The notes under the pieces were generated by a model. It was not told the DNA's origin, did no database searches, and worked only from the letters and a program-made list of their open reading frames with translations. The translations under genes and the position numbers were made by a program. A stretch of DNA of 64,000 bases from Talpa occidentalis (taxonomy: Eukaryota; Chordata; Mammalia; Eulipotyphla; Talpidae), in contig NW_023605083.1 of the NCBI RefSeq assembly GCF_014898055.3, positions 67,697,715-67,761,714 of the forward strand, in the 5' to 3' direction. Shown one piece after another: positions 54,701 to 64,000 of the stretch. Position 1 is the first letter of the stretch. Each line of letters starts with the position of its first letter.

Positions 54701-55800
54701 AGTGGCCCTCTTTCTCCTGTATCTTTCTTTAGAAAATGATTCCTAGTTGAGTTTAGGGCAGTTTGGGGCAACTCTAAGCTTGCTCAGGAGCTGTAGGTTT
54801 GTGGAATGAGTCCTCTGGTGCCACCTTTGCTGCTCTTGCAATATTAGAAGGTGACACAGTATTTCTGGCTTCCTCTCCCTGCCTCCTTTCTTTCCCTTTC
54901 TATCATCTGAGCCTAGGCAGGACATAGAGGTATGGGCAGAATGCAGGAACTCATTTCAAGCCTACTTATAAGTCCCTGTTATGTTAGATGCAAAATCTCT
55001 AGAGTGATTATTTCCACAAAAATGGGAGGGCTTCACTTCTAACTGAAGCCAAATCCAAATACACACAATGTGAATGTATGGGGGGGAATCCACATTATGA
55101 TAACATAAGCCCGCAATTCTCTTGTGGGATGGTAAGAAACCTTGTGGCAAAGTTCAGGAGGCTGACATTGCAGAGGATGAGTCTCATCCAGAGAGGTCTA
55201 GCAGGCAACCATCTGCAGGGAGGGGTGCCAGTCAGAGTGAGGGTCCCTGAAACTGTCTCCAAAACCTGGAGAAGGCTTTAGGACTACTTTGTGGAGGCTG
55301 TAAGAATCTCCAATTTTCTTAAATTTGGTGCCTGTATTTATAACACATTTTAGAGGCATATTATCAGGACCACTTGTTAATTATGCAGGAGAGTCCTCTC
55401 TGCAGAGCCAGAGGGGCAGTTTTTATCTCCCTTTCCATTTGCATGTCTGTTTGTTAGTGCCTTCATAAAGAAGTGGTTGCTTTTTAATTGATCACGTAAG
55501 TTGTTCTATCTTAAACATCCCAGACTTTGGACCAGGGACCTTCATCAGGGGTCATTACAATGTCAATACATATGACACCCCCATCTCTCACATTTTGGCT
55601 TTCCCAGTGTCCTCCTGACACATTAATTCCTGAGTGGGAGGCAGCCTGCTGACATGAAAGAACATAGGATTTGGAGAAAAAAATAGCAGGCATCTCACTG
55701 TGGACAATCCTCTCCGACCCTCACTTTCCAATTTTATTTAGTTTATTCACAGATTTATATTTCAGATCAAATGAGAAGCAAAATAAGATCCTTATCATCA
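54701..55800. other. unassigned stretch with a candidate conserved element
   Basis: No gene is recognised. The part 55370-55500 is repeat-free with an octamer atttgcat at 55438-55445 and 'tttttaattgatc' near 55480, which might be regulatory. Frames are 60-67 codons and domain-free. Confidence 0.35.
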
Positions 55801-55819
55801 ATTCTAATTTGCATGTGGA

Positions 55820-56650
55820 GGTGAGGGTTGCCCCACATCAATAAGCGATTTTGGACCCCAGCCGAATAGCCTGCAATTGCAGTTAATTCTAACACCTATG
55901 CCTGGGCATAGATTCCCCGGGTCCTGGGCTCAATTGCACAAGCCTGCCTTCCACTTCAGGTGTCGATCTTAAATCCAGGTTGTCACCCGTGCTTTGGACT
56001 GATCATTTATGAACCGGAGGTTCCAATGATCCTCTCCTCGACTTGGGTTTGATTAAGTTGCTAGTTTCTCCCTGGACTCAAAAAAATCATTCTACTTACC
56101 AAACGACTAGTTTATTATAAAAGGATAAACCTTGGCAATAGCCAAATGAAAGGGTGCACAGGGAAAGGTGTGGGGAAAGGGCATGTCCCCTCCCGGCACA
56201 TCACTCTCCCTGATCTTCAGGGGCTGGAAGCACTTCAAACTCTGTCCTTTGGGAATTTTTGTGGACGCTTCATTACTCAGGTGTGATTGATTAAAGCATT
56301 GACCAGTGGTGGTTAATTCCACCTCTAGCCCCTCACTCCTCCCCAGAAATCAGGGGGTGGGACTGACAGTTCCACATTTGTTTGCTGGCAACCAGCCCCT
56401 AGCCTGGAGTGTTTACAAAAAATCACCTCATTTACATAAACCCAGTTTGGTGGAAAAGGACTTGTTATGAATAACCAGACACCCATTTCATCTTTATGGC
56501 TCTGAAACTATTTCAGGAACTGAGGACAAGAGAACAAGTATTATAACAAAAGATGTTCCCATTACACTTATCGCTCTGGAAATTCTAAAGATTTTGGGAA
56601 CTATGAGCCAAGAACCTTGGACTTAGACCAAATATATATGAGAAATGTAC
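55820..56650 (-). mobile_element. ERV LTR, MER21-like (tentative)
   Basis: On the minus strand it starts near 'atatatttggtctaagtcc' and has a polyadenylation signal (plus-strand tttatt at 56111-56116). Plus-strand words 'cacagggaaaggtgtggggaaagggc', 'cttcattactcaggtgtgattgattaaagc', 'ggcaaccagcccctagcctgg', 'gaaaaggacttgttatgaataacc' agree with an ERVL-type LTR that I recall as MER21. Exact ends and duplications are not resolved, and the family name is from memory. Confidence 0.55.
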
Positions 56651-57240
56651 TTTGGTGATCTGAAAGACTGAATAATTGTAACTGAATCGAGGACTCATTC
56701 AGGTATCCAAATGCCCAGATAACCAAGCTACAATTTTATTTTCTCAAACAAAATCTAATGATATAGGATGAGAGAGAAGATGGTAAATATTTTTGCAACT
56801 TGGAAATAAACGTCAACAAAAGTGGTTGCCGATATACCATTCCATGCCCATTCCACTGATCGTATCCACAACACTACCCGTTATTACTGTGGCCAATTCA
56901 TTTGATTGTCTTAATTAAGGGGACTGAACCTTCAGAAGGTCCCTGTCCAAAGTGTCAGAGAGGACCTGGGTGCTCTGTTGTGCCAATTAATCCGTTGGTA
57001 ACTCAAGTGTTTATCTGTCCAGTGCATCTAAGGAGAGAAGGTTGGGCTCCCCAGATGCATGTGTATATGTATGTGTGTGTGTATGTGTGTGTGTAGCTAC
57101 TGTTCACCAAAAGGAATAAAATTATTTAACAAAATATTTCAGCCAACAAAGGTATATTTGGGATGATCTCATGATTTCTTTTGGTCCAATCTGGGGCATT
57201 TGGAATTGAAAGTAGACACTATTAATAAATAACTAAATCA
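56651..57240. other. unassigned stretch with a (TG)n run
   Basis: No gene is recognised. A (tg)-rich microsatellite lies at 57059-57095. Confidence 0.45.
57059..57095. repeat. (TG)n/(TATG)n microsatellite
   Basis: Mixed tg and tatg units. Confidence 0.9.
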
Positions 57241-57249
57241 GTGACGAAA

Positions 57250-57388
57250 AGGGAAACTTTAGTATGCATCAAAATCACTTTGTAGTGCTGGTTAAAACAA
57301 AGTGTTGAGTGTCACTAGAGAATTTCCGATTCAGTAGATTTTGGGAGAGGTATTAAAATTTGTATTTCTGGGAAGTTACCAGGTGATG
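57250..57388 (+). mobile_element. MER5A (hAT-Charlie) relic
   Basis: 'agtatgcatcaaaatcactttgtagtgctggttaaaac', 'agaatttccgattcagtag', 'atttgtatttctgggaagttaccaggtgatgg' follow the MER5A order. Confidence 0.75.
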
Positions 57389-57445
57389 GGGGGAAGAGAG
57401 AGGAGAGAATGAGGGAGAGAGAAAGAGGAGGAAGGAAAGAAACAT
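57389..57445. repeat. GA-rich low-complexity stretch
   Basis: Polypurine run of gagaga and ggaagg words on the plus strand. Confidence 0.85.
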
Positions 57446-58565
57446 ACAAAGAAAAATGATAGTTTAGAAAAAAAAAAATGAAGTGATCAAATTTCTCTGT
57501 CTTACTTTCTTGGCTTTTCCTGACTAATTTTCCCCTTTTGCAGTCATTCTAATATACTTCTATTAATAGAAATTGGTGTAGATAAGCCATTGCCAAATTT
57601 TATTGCCTGCTAAACTAGTTCCAAGACATGACAACAAGAGATGCCTGAGGGAAAACGAAAACTTCTGCAGATTAGGTAACAATCTAGTTCAAAGGCCCTG
57701 AAAAGTTCTGCATAAATTTCATAGTTGGAAATTCTATTTTATTTGTTCTGTGAGCTCTTATTAATCCCCCACCCCCATTCAGAGAACACTTATTATCATT
57801 TCATAGAACTGAATTTCCCTGGAACCCAATTGGGGAAATGACTGTGGAGGTGACAAAAATCTGTGCAATACAAATATCTATGTAGCACAAAAATATCCAC
57901 TAAGATTCATTGATAGTTTTGTAGTTTGTAATGCACTTCAAAAGGCAAAGGGTAATTTAACAATCTTATAAACATGGGAACCCCACTGAAAAGTCATAAT
58001 GGTTAGGAAAATGAAGACTCAGAGAAATTGCCCAAGACATTCCAGGTAGAAATGGCAGAAGCAAGATTTGCAGTTAATTTTCTGGCTCTCTGACACCAGG
58101 CAGGATGCGAGGAAAGCATGAGTTGGAAGGTTTGAGTCAAAATATCAGGAGAAGTGTACATTTATGTGGCAGAAGAGAGCATCTTGTGGAAGCAAGACCA
58201 ATCACAGCCAAGCTTCTGCCAAGAGAAGTTATAAGATGTTCACTGACATTAGTGGAGTAATGAGAAGAGGGAAAGAAAACTGGTCTCAGTCAAGATCCTA
58301 TGAGGACCAGAGAGCAGGTTCTGGCTGGATGATGTTTGAATGATATCTTGTAGTTAGTTGGCAAGAGGGACACTGATATTTCCTTTAACTTCCTAGAAGA
58401 TGGCCCAGCACCACGCCTCCATCCTGCATGAGCCAAATACAGGATCCAGGCTGCTGTCAAACTTGGGTCTTTGGTCGTCTTCCTTCACACAGCTGATCAG
58501 ATCATATGGACACCAGATTGCACCATTTGAGAGCTCAGGTTGCCCCAGTAACCTCATGAAGTAGC
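57446..58565. other. unassigned non-coding stretch
   Basis: No gene is recognised. About 57895-58085 carries a MIR-like trace ('aatcttataaacatgggaacc', 'aatgaagactcagagaaattgcccaag'). Confidence 0.4.
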
Positions 58566-58580
58566 CCAGGTGTGTAGTTA

Positions 58581-58897
58581 TTTATTTATTTTTTTTATAG
58601 AGGCATGCTTTATTTATTTGTTTGCTGGTTTGTTTGTTTGTTTTGTTTATACATGCACTGGGTACAGTCAGAAGAGCGGGAGGGTGAGAGAATTCACCAG
58701 AGCCAGAGCGGGGAGCAGAGCAGGTAGAAGAACCGAAGTACACTGCTGAGGGGAGCAGCGGGCGGCAGGAGAGGTCTGCACGCCATGTGGGACCCTCCTC
58801 CGGTGGCCGGGGAGCAGCCAGGGATCGAACCGGCGCCGCAGAGGCCGCGGGCAGCTTCGCAACCCAGCGCTCAACCGCTGCGCCACCGGGGAGGCCC
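58581..58897 (-). mobile_element. lineage-specific tRNA-derived SINE (copy 15, extended-tail subfamily)
   Basis: Reverse orientation, perfect 15-bp duplication ccaggtgtgtagtta (58566-58580 and 58898-58912). It keeps the most CpGs of all copies, including the B-box region 'gggatcgaaccggcgccgc', so it is probably the youngest. Its tail ends in 'atagaggcatgctttattt', shared with the copy at 33181. The 183-codon frame running through it on the minus strand is a SINE artefact. Confidence 0.95.
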
Positions 58898-59149
58898 CCA
58901 GGTGTGTAGTTAATGCTACACATTTGGATATAGCCATTGGCTCCCCTTGAGCCTCTGCTTTCTTCAGGAAGGAAGAGATGGGACAACAGAGTAAGATAAA
59001 AGGGAATAATGCAAAAAGCACAAGAAATGGATTGCATGAGAGCCTCCTTCTTCTGCTCTAGACTGTCACACCTGGTTGGACCATCAGAAGTGGTGCTACA
59101 TATCAGAGTCTCACACACCACTATTCCACCCATGAAAGACCTATATGAT

Positions 59150-59480
59150 TAAATGCATTCATAGGGGGTTTGGGAAGACTTTCTGGAGGAGGTGATATCT
59201 AAACTTGGATTTGGATGTTGAAGCTGGAGTTTATCATGCATGATAGTGAGAAGGGACTTCCTGTCAGAGGTGACAGCTTTTCAAAACACAAAGGTAGAGA
59301 ATGGGGGATTTAGACAAGGGTGAAATAGGAAAACCTGACAATGATTGAAAGGTACTTGGAGGGTGGGCATCTGGGTTGGTGGAATGTTTGACAGGGCTCA
59401 CGTGATTTTCCTTGAGTTGCAAACAGAATGGCGAGGTTTTACAAATCCAGTGAAGCTCATACTCTGGCAGACATATAGCT
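59150..59480 (+). mobile_element. L2 LINE 3' relic
   Basis: 'gggaagactttctggaggaggtgatatctaaacttgg', 'ggggatttagacaagggtgaaatag' follow the L2 3' order on the plus strand. Confidence 0.6.
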
Positions 59481-59559
59481 ATATCAAAGCAGTTAGCACC
59501 AAGTCTCTCAACTCATTATTACCTCCTCCCATGGCACAGGGGAGAAAAGATTGCAACTG

Positions 59560-59665
59560 GAGCACATTCATGGCTCAGTCATGCTAGACAAATAGAGGGA
59601 TGCCCTCCTTTTGCAGGTGAGGTGTCAAGCCCAGAGAAGACAAAAGATCTATCTAAAGATATTTA
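59560..59665 (+). mobile_element. possible MIR fragment
   Basis: 'ttttgcaggtgaggtgtcaagcccagagaagac' resembles the MIR core but is short. Confidence 0.35.
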
Positions 59666-59674
59666 GATGAGATG

Positions 59675-59895
59675 AAAGGAGAGCAGAACCTGGGATTTTG
59701 CTTCCTCTTTCCCATGAGACATTTCACAATATCTGGAGACTTTTTCATTTGTCACAACTGGGGAAGAACTACTAGCATCTAATGGGTAGAGGTCAAATAC
59801 ACAGCTAAACTTCCTGCAATGCAAAGGACAGGGCGCATAACAAAGAATTATCCAGCTCAAGATGTCAATTGTGCTGAAGTTGAGAATGCTTGCTT
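59675..59895 (+). mobile_element. MER20 (hAT-Charlie) relic
   Basis: 'gagacatttcacaatatctggagac', 'gtcacaactggggaagaactactagcatctaatgggtagagg', 'taacaaagaattatccagc', 'gtgctgaagttgagaatg' follow MER20 nearly end to end. Confidence 0.85.
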
Positions 59896-59939
59896 TATAT
59901 CAGGCGAGCTGAAGTTCTTTTGGATGGGGTCCTTGGATG

Positions 59940-60050
59940 CCATCTGGTTTCCTTCCAGCTTAGTAAACTGAGGTCCAGCAAAGATAAGTGACTTCTCCAA
60001 AGCCTCAGAGTGAAACCAAAGCTACTCTCATGACTTCACTAGCTTCCATT
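59940..60050 (+). mobile_element. MIR SINE fragment
   Basis: 'cagcttagtaaactgaggtccagcaaagataagtgacttctccaaagcc' is the MIR core. Confidence 0.65.
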
Positions 60051-60415
60051 TCAGGCCTCATGAGCAAAAGTCAAAAAAGTAGATGGTGTCTGATGGGGCA
60101 AGAAGAGAGACACTACCCCAAAATGACCAGAACCTGCTGACTTGACCAAAGTTGTATAGCAACCACTATACCCTCTACTTGAGGGAAGAAACAAGCCCCT
60201 TTGGAGTAGAGCATCATGATCCCCACACGTAGACTCAACAGATGTGAGGTGCCTGTCCCAGCTCAGACACTGTGCTAGCACAAACAATGAGTCAGCCAGG
60301 GTCTCTGATGTTCCAGCTCACACACAGGCAAATAAACACCCAAACCTGGAGGATTCAGTACTTAAAATCCCAGGATCCCAACTGAACTTACTCTGTATAC
60401 TTACTTCTTCCCAAA
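60051..60415. other. unassigned, with a possible L2 trace
   Basis: No gene is recognised. About 60245-60345 ('ccagctcagacactgtgctagcac', 'gctcacacacaggcaaataaacac') may be a decayed L2. Confidence 0.35.
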
Positions 60416-60419
60416 CTAC

Positions 60420-60595
60420 TAGCTGGTGGAGCTCAGGCAAGTCACTTAACCTCTCTAAATTTCACTGTCTTCATCTGTGAGATGGGGATACTAATAGTAC
60501 CACCCTCTCAGGATTGTTTGGAAGACAGAATGAGGCAATCGGCATAAAACATGGTGCTGAGAACAAGTAGAAGTAAGAGCAACTGTAGTAGCAGC
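60420..60595 (+). mobile_element. MIR SINE (MIRb type)
   Basis: 'caggcaagtcacttaacctctctaaatttcac', 'tcatctgtgagatggggatactaatag', 'tgaggcaatcggcataaaacatggtgc' are well preserved. Confidence 0.85.
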
Positions 60596-61495
60596 AGCAG
60601 TGATTATTATAGACACATGGCCTGGCTCTTGTCTTGCTTTTCCTTTTCTGAGTTAACTGATCTTCAATGAGTTACTCCCCCTTCCTTGCGTTCAGTAAAA
60701 TGAAGAGATGGGACTAGTTCTTTGTAGCTTTTATCATCTGCCCTCAAACCAAGCTATGCCTAGATCCAGCCTTGTCCTTCTTTTCTGGTCCTGGCCATCC
60801 CTCCTGTCATACGCTAAGGTTGCTCACCCACAAATCAGCTGAGATGGGGATGGCAGGATGCCTGCTTATGGGCGAAGCAGCGGCAATCACAAAACTGTGA
60901 TGTCAGGGAGGTCAGCTTCCTAGGCTGCCCACTGGCTGTCCCTGGCTGTGGGGAATGCATTTTGGTGCCAGCCTGCAGTGATCATGAGCAAAGCCATTAA
61001 AGGAAGGATGGTAGTGTTTTTATTTTTAACGAAATGACTCATCCCCCCTATGGCTGTGAGCTGCTGAAGGCTGGGGAGGGAACAGAAGATGTTAGGACTG
61101 TAGGTTCAGGACACATTTCCCCATTGGGGGCCATGGGCAGGGGATGCCACATGCTCTTGCTCAGCTTAATAGGATCTGAAAAAAGGTGTTTAAACCAAAG
61201 AGGCTCTCTCAGGGCTGTTGCTTTAAGGGCAGGGAGAAAGAATCACACAGCAGTAAGTGACAGGAGCAGAATTAGAATCCCGGCTAGGTGTGGGGAAAGT
61301 TTCCCAGTGGCAGCTTTATGTTAGGTGTGATCAAGGACTGGGGGCCCTCTGGGATGCACTTTTCAGATCGAGCTTTAAAATTGTATTCTGCAGAGTCACA
61401 GCGATTCTCCCGGGGCCCTCTGTGTGGTTCTAGCTCTCTGCCCTGCTGCAACTGGAGTGACTCTGCTTGTGTCTATTTCACGTTAAAATCTCAAG
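60596..61495. other. unassigned non-coding stretch
   Basis: No gene is recognised. Frames of 72-96 codons overlap at 61034-61506 and lack domains. A short MIR-like trace may lie at 60650-60720. Confidence 0.4.
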
Positions 61496-61499
61496 AGTT

Positions 61500-61762
61500 A
61501 ACATAATTATTAGTCCCTTATTATGTGCCAGGCATTGCACGAAGCACTCAATAGGTGCAAAGTCATTTAACTTCGTAACCACCTTATGAAATATTTACAA
61601 TTACGACTGCCATTTAACACTTTATGAAATGGAGGCTGAAAGCCAAGGTAAATCATTTGCCCTGAGTCACAAGGCTAATAAGCACCTTTGCCAGAGCTGG
61701 AAATCAGACCCGTCTGTCTGCAAAGCCCATTTTCTAAACCACAATGCTACATGGCCCCCCAT
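61500..61762 (+). mobile_element. MIR SINE
   Basis: Full order: 'ttattatgtgccaggcattgc', 'taacttcgtaaccacc', 'atgaaatggaggctgaaagcc', 'tgagtcacaaggctaataagc' and 'gtctgcaaagcccattttc'. Confidence 0.85.
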
Positions 61763-61954
61763 GCTGGGTTTTCATGCAAGCTTTAATTTTCAAAAAGTGT
61801 TCCATGGTTATTTGAAAAGCAATAAAATAAAATTTTGAGAGTGACTGATTAGATGTTCTGAGATCCCCTCCCAGCTCCAAATTTCCAACTTTTATGATTT
61901 ATAGGAGGAAATCAGAGGCCTTGTTCTAAAAGCTGATGGTGAGGGACACTGGAC

Positions 61955-62185
61955 AGGCTCTGAGATAATAACAGCAGCTAATATCTGAGCACCTAATAGG
62001 CCTGGTGATGCTCTTCATCCTTTGCACACATTAACTCATTTAGTCCTTGCACCAGCTCTGCTGTGGGTGGTGTTATTACTATCCTCATTTCTAGGTAAAG
62101 AAACAGTAAAATCAAGGTTATAACTCATTCAAGGTCACCTAAACAGAAGGTAACAGGCCAGGTCCAAAGCCTGTTGTATTCTGTG
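61955..62185 (+). mobile_element. MIR SINE
   Basis: 'aacagcagctaatatctgagcacc', 'cacattaactcatttagtccttgcacc', 'aggtcacctaaacagaaggtaacag' and 'caggtccaaagcctgttg' follow the MIR order. Confidence 0.8.
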
Positions 62186-62970
62186 GAGATGACTTAGACA
62201 GGGAAAGCTGCTTTCCTTAATATCAGCATTTTTTTTTTTAACATCACACCAATGCAAATTTATGTAAATAGACATGCAGATCAGTTGCTACTCTGGCATT
62301 GGTGCCAGCTTCCCATCAGGGTTGTTGATGCAACAGACTTTGGCCATTGTCGCTGATTTGAGCTATCACAGTAGTAGACATTTCAATAATTCCCCACATT
62401 ACTCAGACTTGGAAGAAATAAACGCATATTATAAAGCTCTGTGCCTATACATGCTGCAATTTTGCTTTGCCTTTCTTAGGATAGTTTCCCAAACTGTTGA
62501 GAGTGGTTTTCCAGGGAAAACAAGATGATGTCTAGTACTATATTTTCATACTTGCTGTGGTCCCATAAGAAGAGCAAAACATACATTTTAGGGGTAGCAA
62601 CAGGACCAAGGGCCTTTCTTAGCATTTCCGTGAAAATTGTCAGCCCTGATTTTCTTTGTCTCCTACTCCTTTCACTATCAACTTTTTTTGACACTGCTTT
62701 CTAAGATGGATGCAGGCAAGCTAGTGTCTTCTTTGTCCCACACAATGAAAGGGGGAGGAAACTGCATCACCTGTCCCTTTAAAAATGGGTGCGTACATTC
62801 ACTCTTCACATCAATTTAATCAAGGAGAGCAAAACTGGGGTTCACGGAGTAACAGCTCCTCTTGGCAGTGTGCCCCGTGCTTGAGATCGGTTGGTTGTAT
62901 CATTTTTCATCTGAAGAATGAAAATGGGTGCTATGAATAATTACATCAAGGTCACAGGCATACACTGAGA
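62186..62970. other. unassigned non-coding stretch
   Basis: No gene or repeat is recognised. Confidence 0.4.
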
Positions 62971-62975
62971 CCCTC

Positions 62976-63127
62976 CTGGGAAAACCTGGGTGTGTGGTCA
63001 CCCCCGCTAAAGGGATATTATTCATGTCACAGTCACTGGAGCCCCATCATGCTGGGAAAACCTGGGTGTGTGGTCACCCCTGCTAAAGGGATATTATTCA
63101 TGTCACAGTCACTGGAGCCCCATCATG
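62976..63127. repeat. 76-bp tandem duplication
   Basis: Two head-to-tail copies (62976-63051 and 63052-63127), each starting ctgggaaaacctgggtgtgt and ending 'ggagccccatcatg'. They differ at one base (cccccg against cccctg), so the duplication is recent or has been homogenised. Confidence 0.97.
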
Positions 63128-63215
63128 CAGGTAACTTTCTGTTCTGAGTCTCGGAAAGGTGAAACACATCCAGGGTCACATAGCAAACACATGGCAAAAC
63201 TGTCTGGGTCAAGGC
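63128..63215 (+). mobile_element. MIR SINE fragment
   Basis: 'gtctcggaaaggtgaaacacatccagggtcacatagcaaac' is the MIR core. Confidence 0.6.
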
Positions 63216-64000
63216 TGACATCAGATATGGGCCTCTTGCCTCTCTAGTCACATAACTGCTGACTCCAGAGGCTGCTTTCTTGTCAAGCCTTTCTGCTCCC
63301 CACCAGGTTCCCAGTCATTGTCCTTGGTCATAGGATCTCAGGTGAGGCGCGATGACACTGCTGCTCCAGCAGAGGGCAGTGTTGCCATGCTGGCCAAGGC
63401 CAAGGGCTACAGGAAACAGGAAGGAGGCCTGGGCTAAGCAGGCCTGATGGACAGTGCAGTGTCCCTAAAACAGCCGATTGCCTCCTGGCCAGCTGCTTCC
63501 CTGGCTCCCATTCCCTTAACGCTCACCGTGGATAAACGTGTTGTCCACTTCACCTTTCTATTTGCTCCCAAGACGCGGCACCTGAACAGTTTCAAGAGTT
63601 CTGTGCCTCCTGGGGTGGCGAGACACCCAGGGAGAGTTTCCAGATTGGAAACAGGAACTGTTGCCATTTTCTTGTTTGCTTGAAATTACTCCAGAGCTGG
63701 GAGCACCGTTGACATATGTGTTACCACTTAATCTTTCATAAGAAATCCTTTTCATGGGGAAGCTGGGTTCTGGCCCCATGCCAGTTAAGATAATTACATT
63801 CCCCGGAAGACTGACGCTGTGAAGGCTGCATTATTTTTCCAGCAAGAGTTAGGGATTTCAAGGCTGCCAGTGAGGTATGAGTGGGGGTGACAAAATGGTC
63901 CACGGAAAAAGGAAGACCAGGGTTTGATGAGGACAAGTAAACCTCAAAGTGTCATCCCCTAGCAATATGTTTTCTTCCCTTGGCCTCATTCAGAATGAGA
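63216..64000. other. unassigned stretch containing the CTCF-type motif
   Basis: No repeat or exon is recognised. Frames of 66-78 codons lie on both strands at 63434-63936 and overlap each other without a domain. Confidence 0.4.
63366..63380 (+). promoter_or_regulatory. CTCF-type core motif
   Basis: ccagcagagggcagt matches every position of the 15-base core CCASYAGRKGGCRSY as I recall it. It sits in unassigned DNA just after a MIR relic. A motif match does not show occupancy. Confidence 0.45.

Noticed and set aside
58835..58897. tRNA-like head with A and B boxes
   Set aside because: Part of a SINE; no intact tRNA cloverleaf or gene context.
58582..59133. 183-codon minus-strand frame
   Set aside because: The second half is the SINE at 58581-58897 read in its sense direction; no domain in the rest.
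1..64000. CRISPR arrays, operons and prokaryotic systems
   Set aside because: No spaced direct-repeat arrays and no dense coding; the repeat content is that of a mammalian genome.

Overview
The window looks like non-coding nuclear DNA of a placental mammal, either intergenic or deep intronic. It carries the usual eutherian repeat strata: MIR, L2 and CR1/L3 relics, MLT1-type LTRs, MER5A and MER20 DNA-transposon relics and several ages of L1. On top lies a lineage-specific tRNA-derived SINE with 15 copies recognised. This SINE is not primate Alu, rodent B1/B2 or ruminant Bov-tA. Its head begins near gggcctccctggtggcgca, it has a B box near ggttcgatcc, and it ends in a taaataaataaatctttaaaa tail. 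That tail recalls other laurasiatherian tRNA SINEs, so a laurasiatherian host is my best guess; the species is not identified. All family names were assigned by eye from remembered consensus sequences, not by a search.

No convincing protein-coding exon, tRNA gene, structural RNA gene or CRISPR array was found. Every open frame over about 100 codons lies in a transposon, is antisense to one, runs through a simple repeat, or lacks any recognisable domain. The only protein-like reading frame is the C-terminal third of an L1 ORF2 at 31160-32177 (+).

Layout. 1-6.5 kb: MLT1 fragments, L2 relics interrupted by MIR and by a short L1 3' end, and a MER20. 6.5-20 kb: mostly unassigned sequence with MIR relics, microsatellites, two SINEs and a poly(A)-only insertion at 13.26 kb. 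20.2-27.3 kb: a stack of minus-strand L1 fragments interrupted by two LTRs and several SINEs. 27.8-39.7 kb: an MLT1, then an old plus-strand L1 (about 28.8-36.2 kb) hosting a younger L1 with perfect 16-bp target-site duplications and a SINE, then a minus-strand copy of a related younger L1 (36.995-38.946 kb) also hosting a SINE. 39.7-49.8 kb: L2, MIR, MLT1, a solo LTR and an ancient L1. 49.8-64 kb: a CR1/L3 relic, MIR/L2/MER relics, three SINEs, a MER21-like LTR, a recent 76-bp tandem duplication at 62.98-63.13 kb and a good CTCF-type motif at 63.37 kb.

There is no gene cooperation to describe. The readable biology is retrotransposition history (nesting order, target-site duplications, SINE subfamilies) and a few candidate regulatory stretches. 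I saw nothing that looks like a new multi-gene system.
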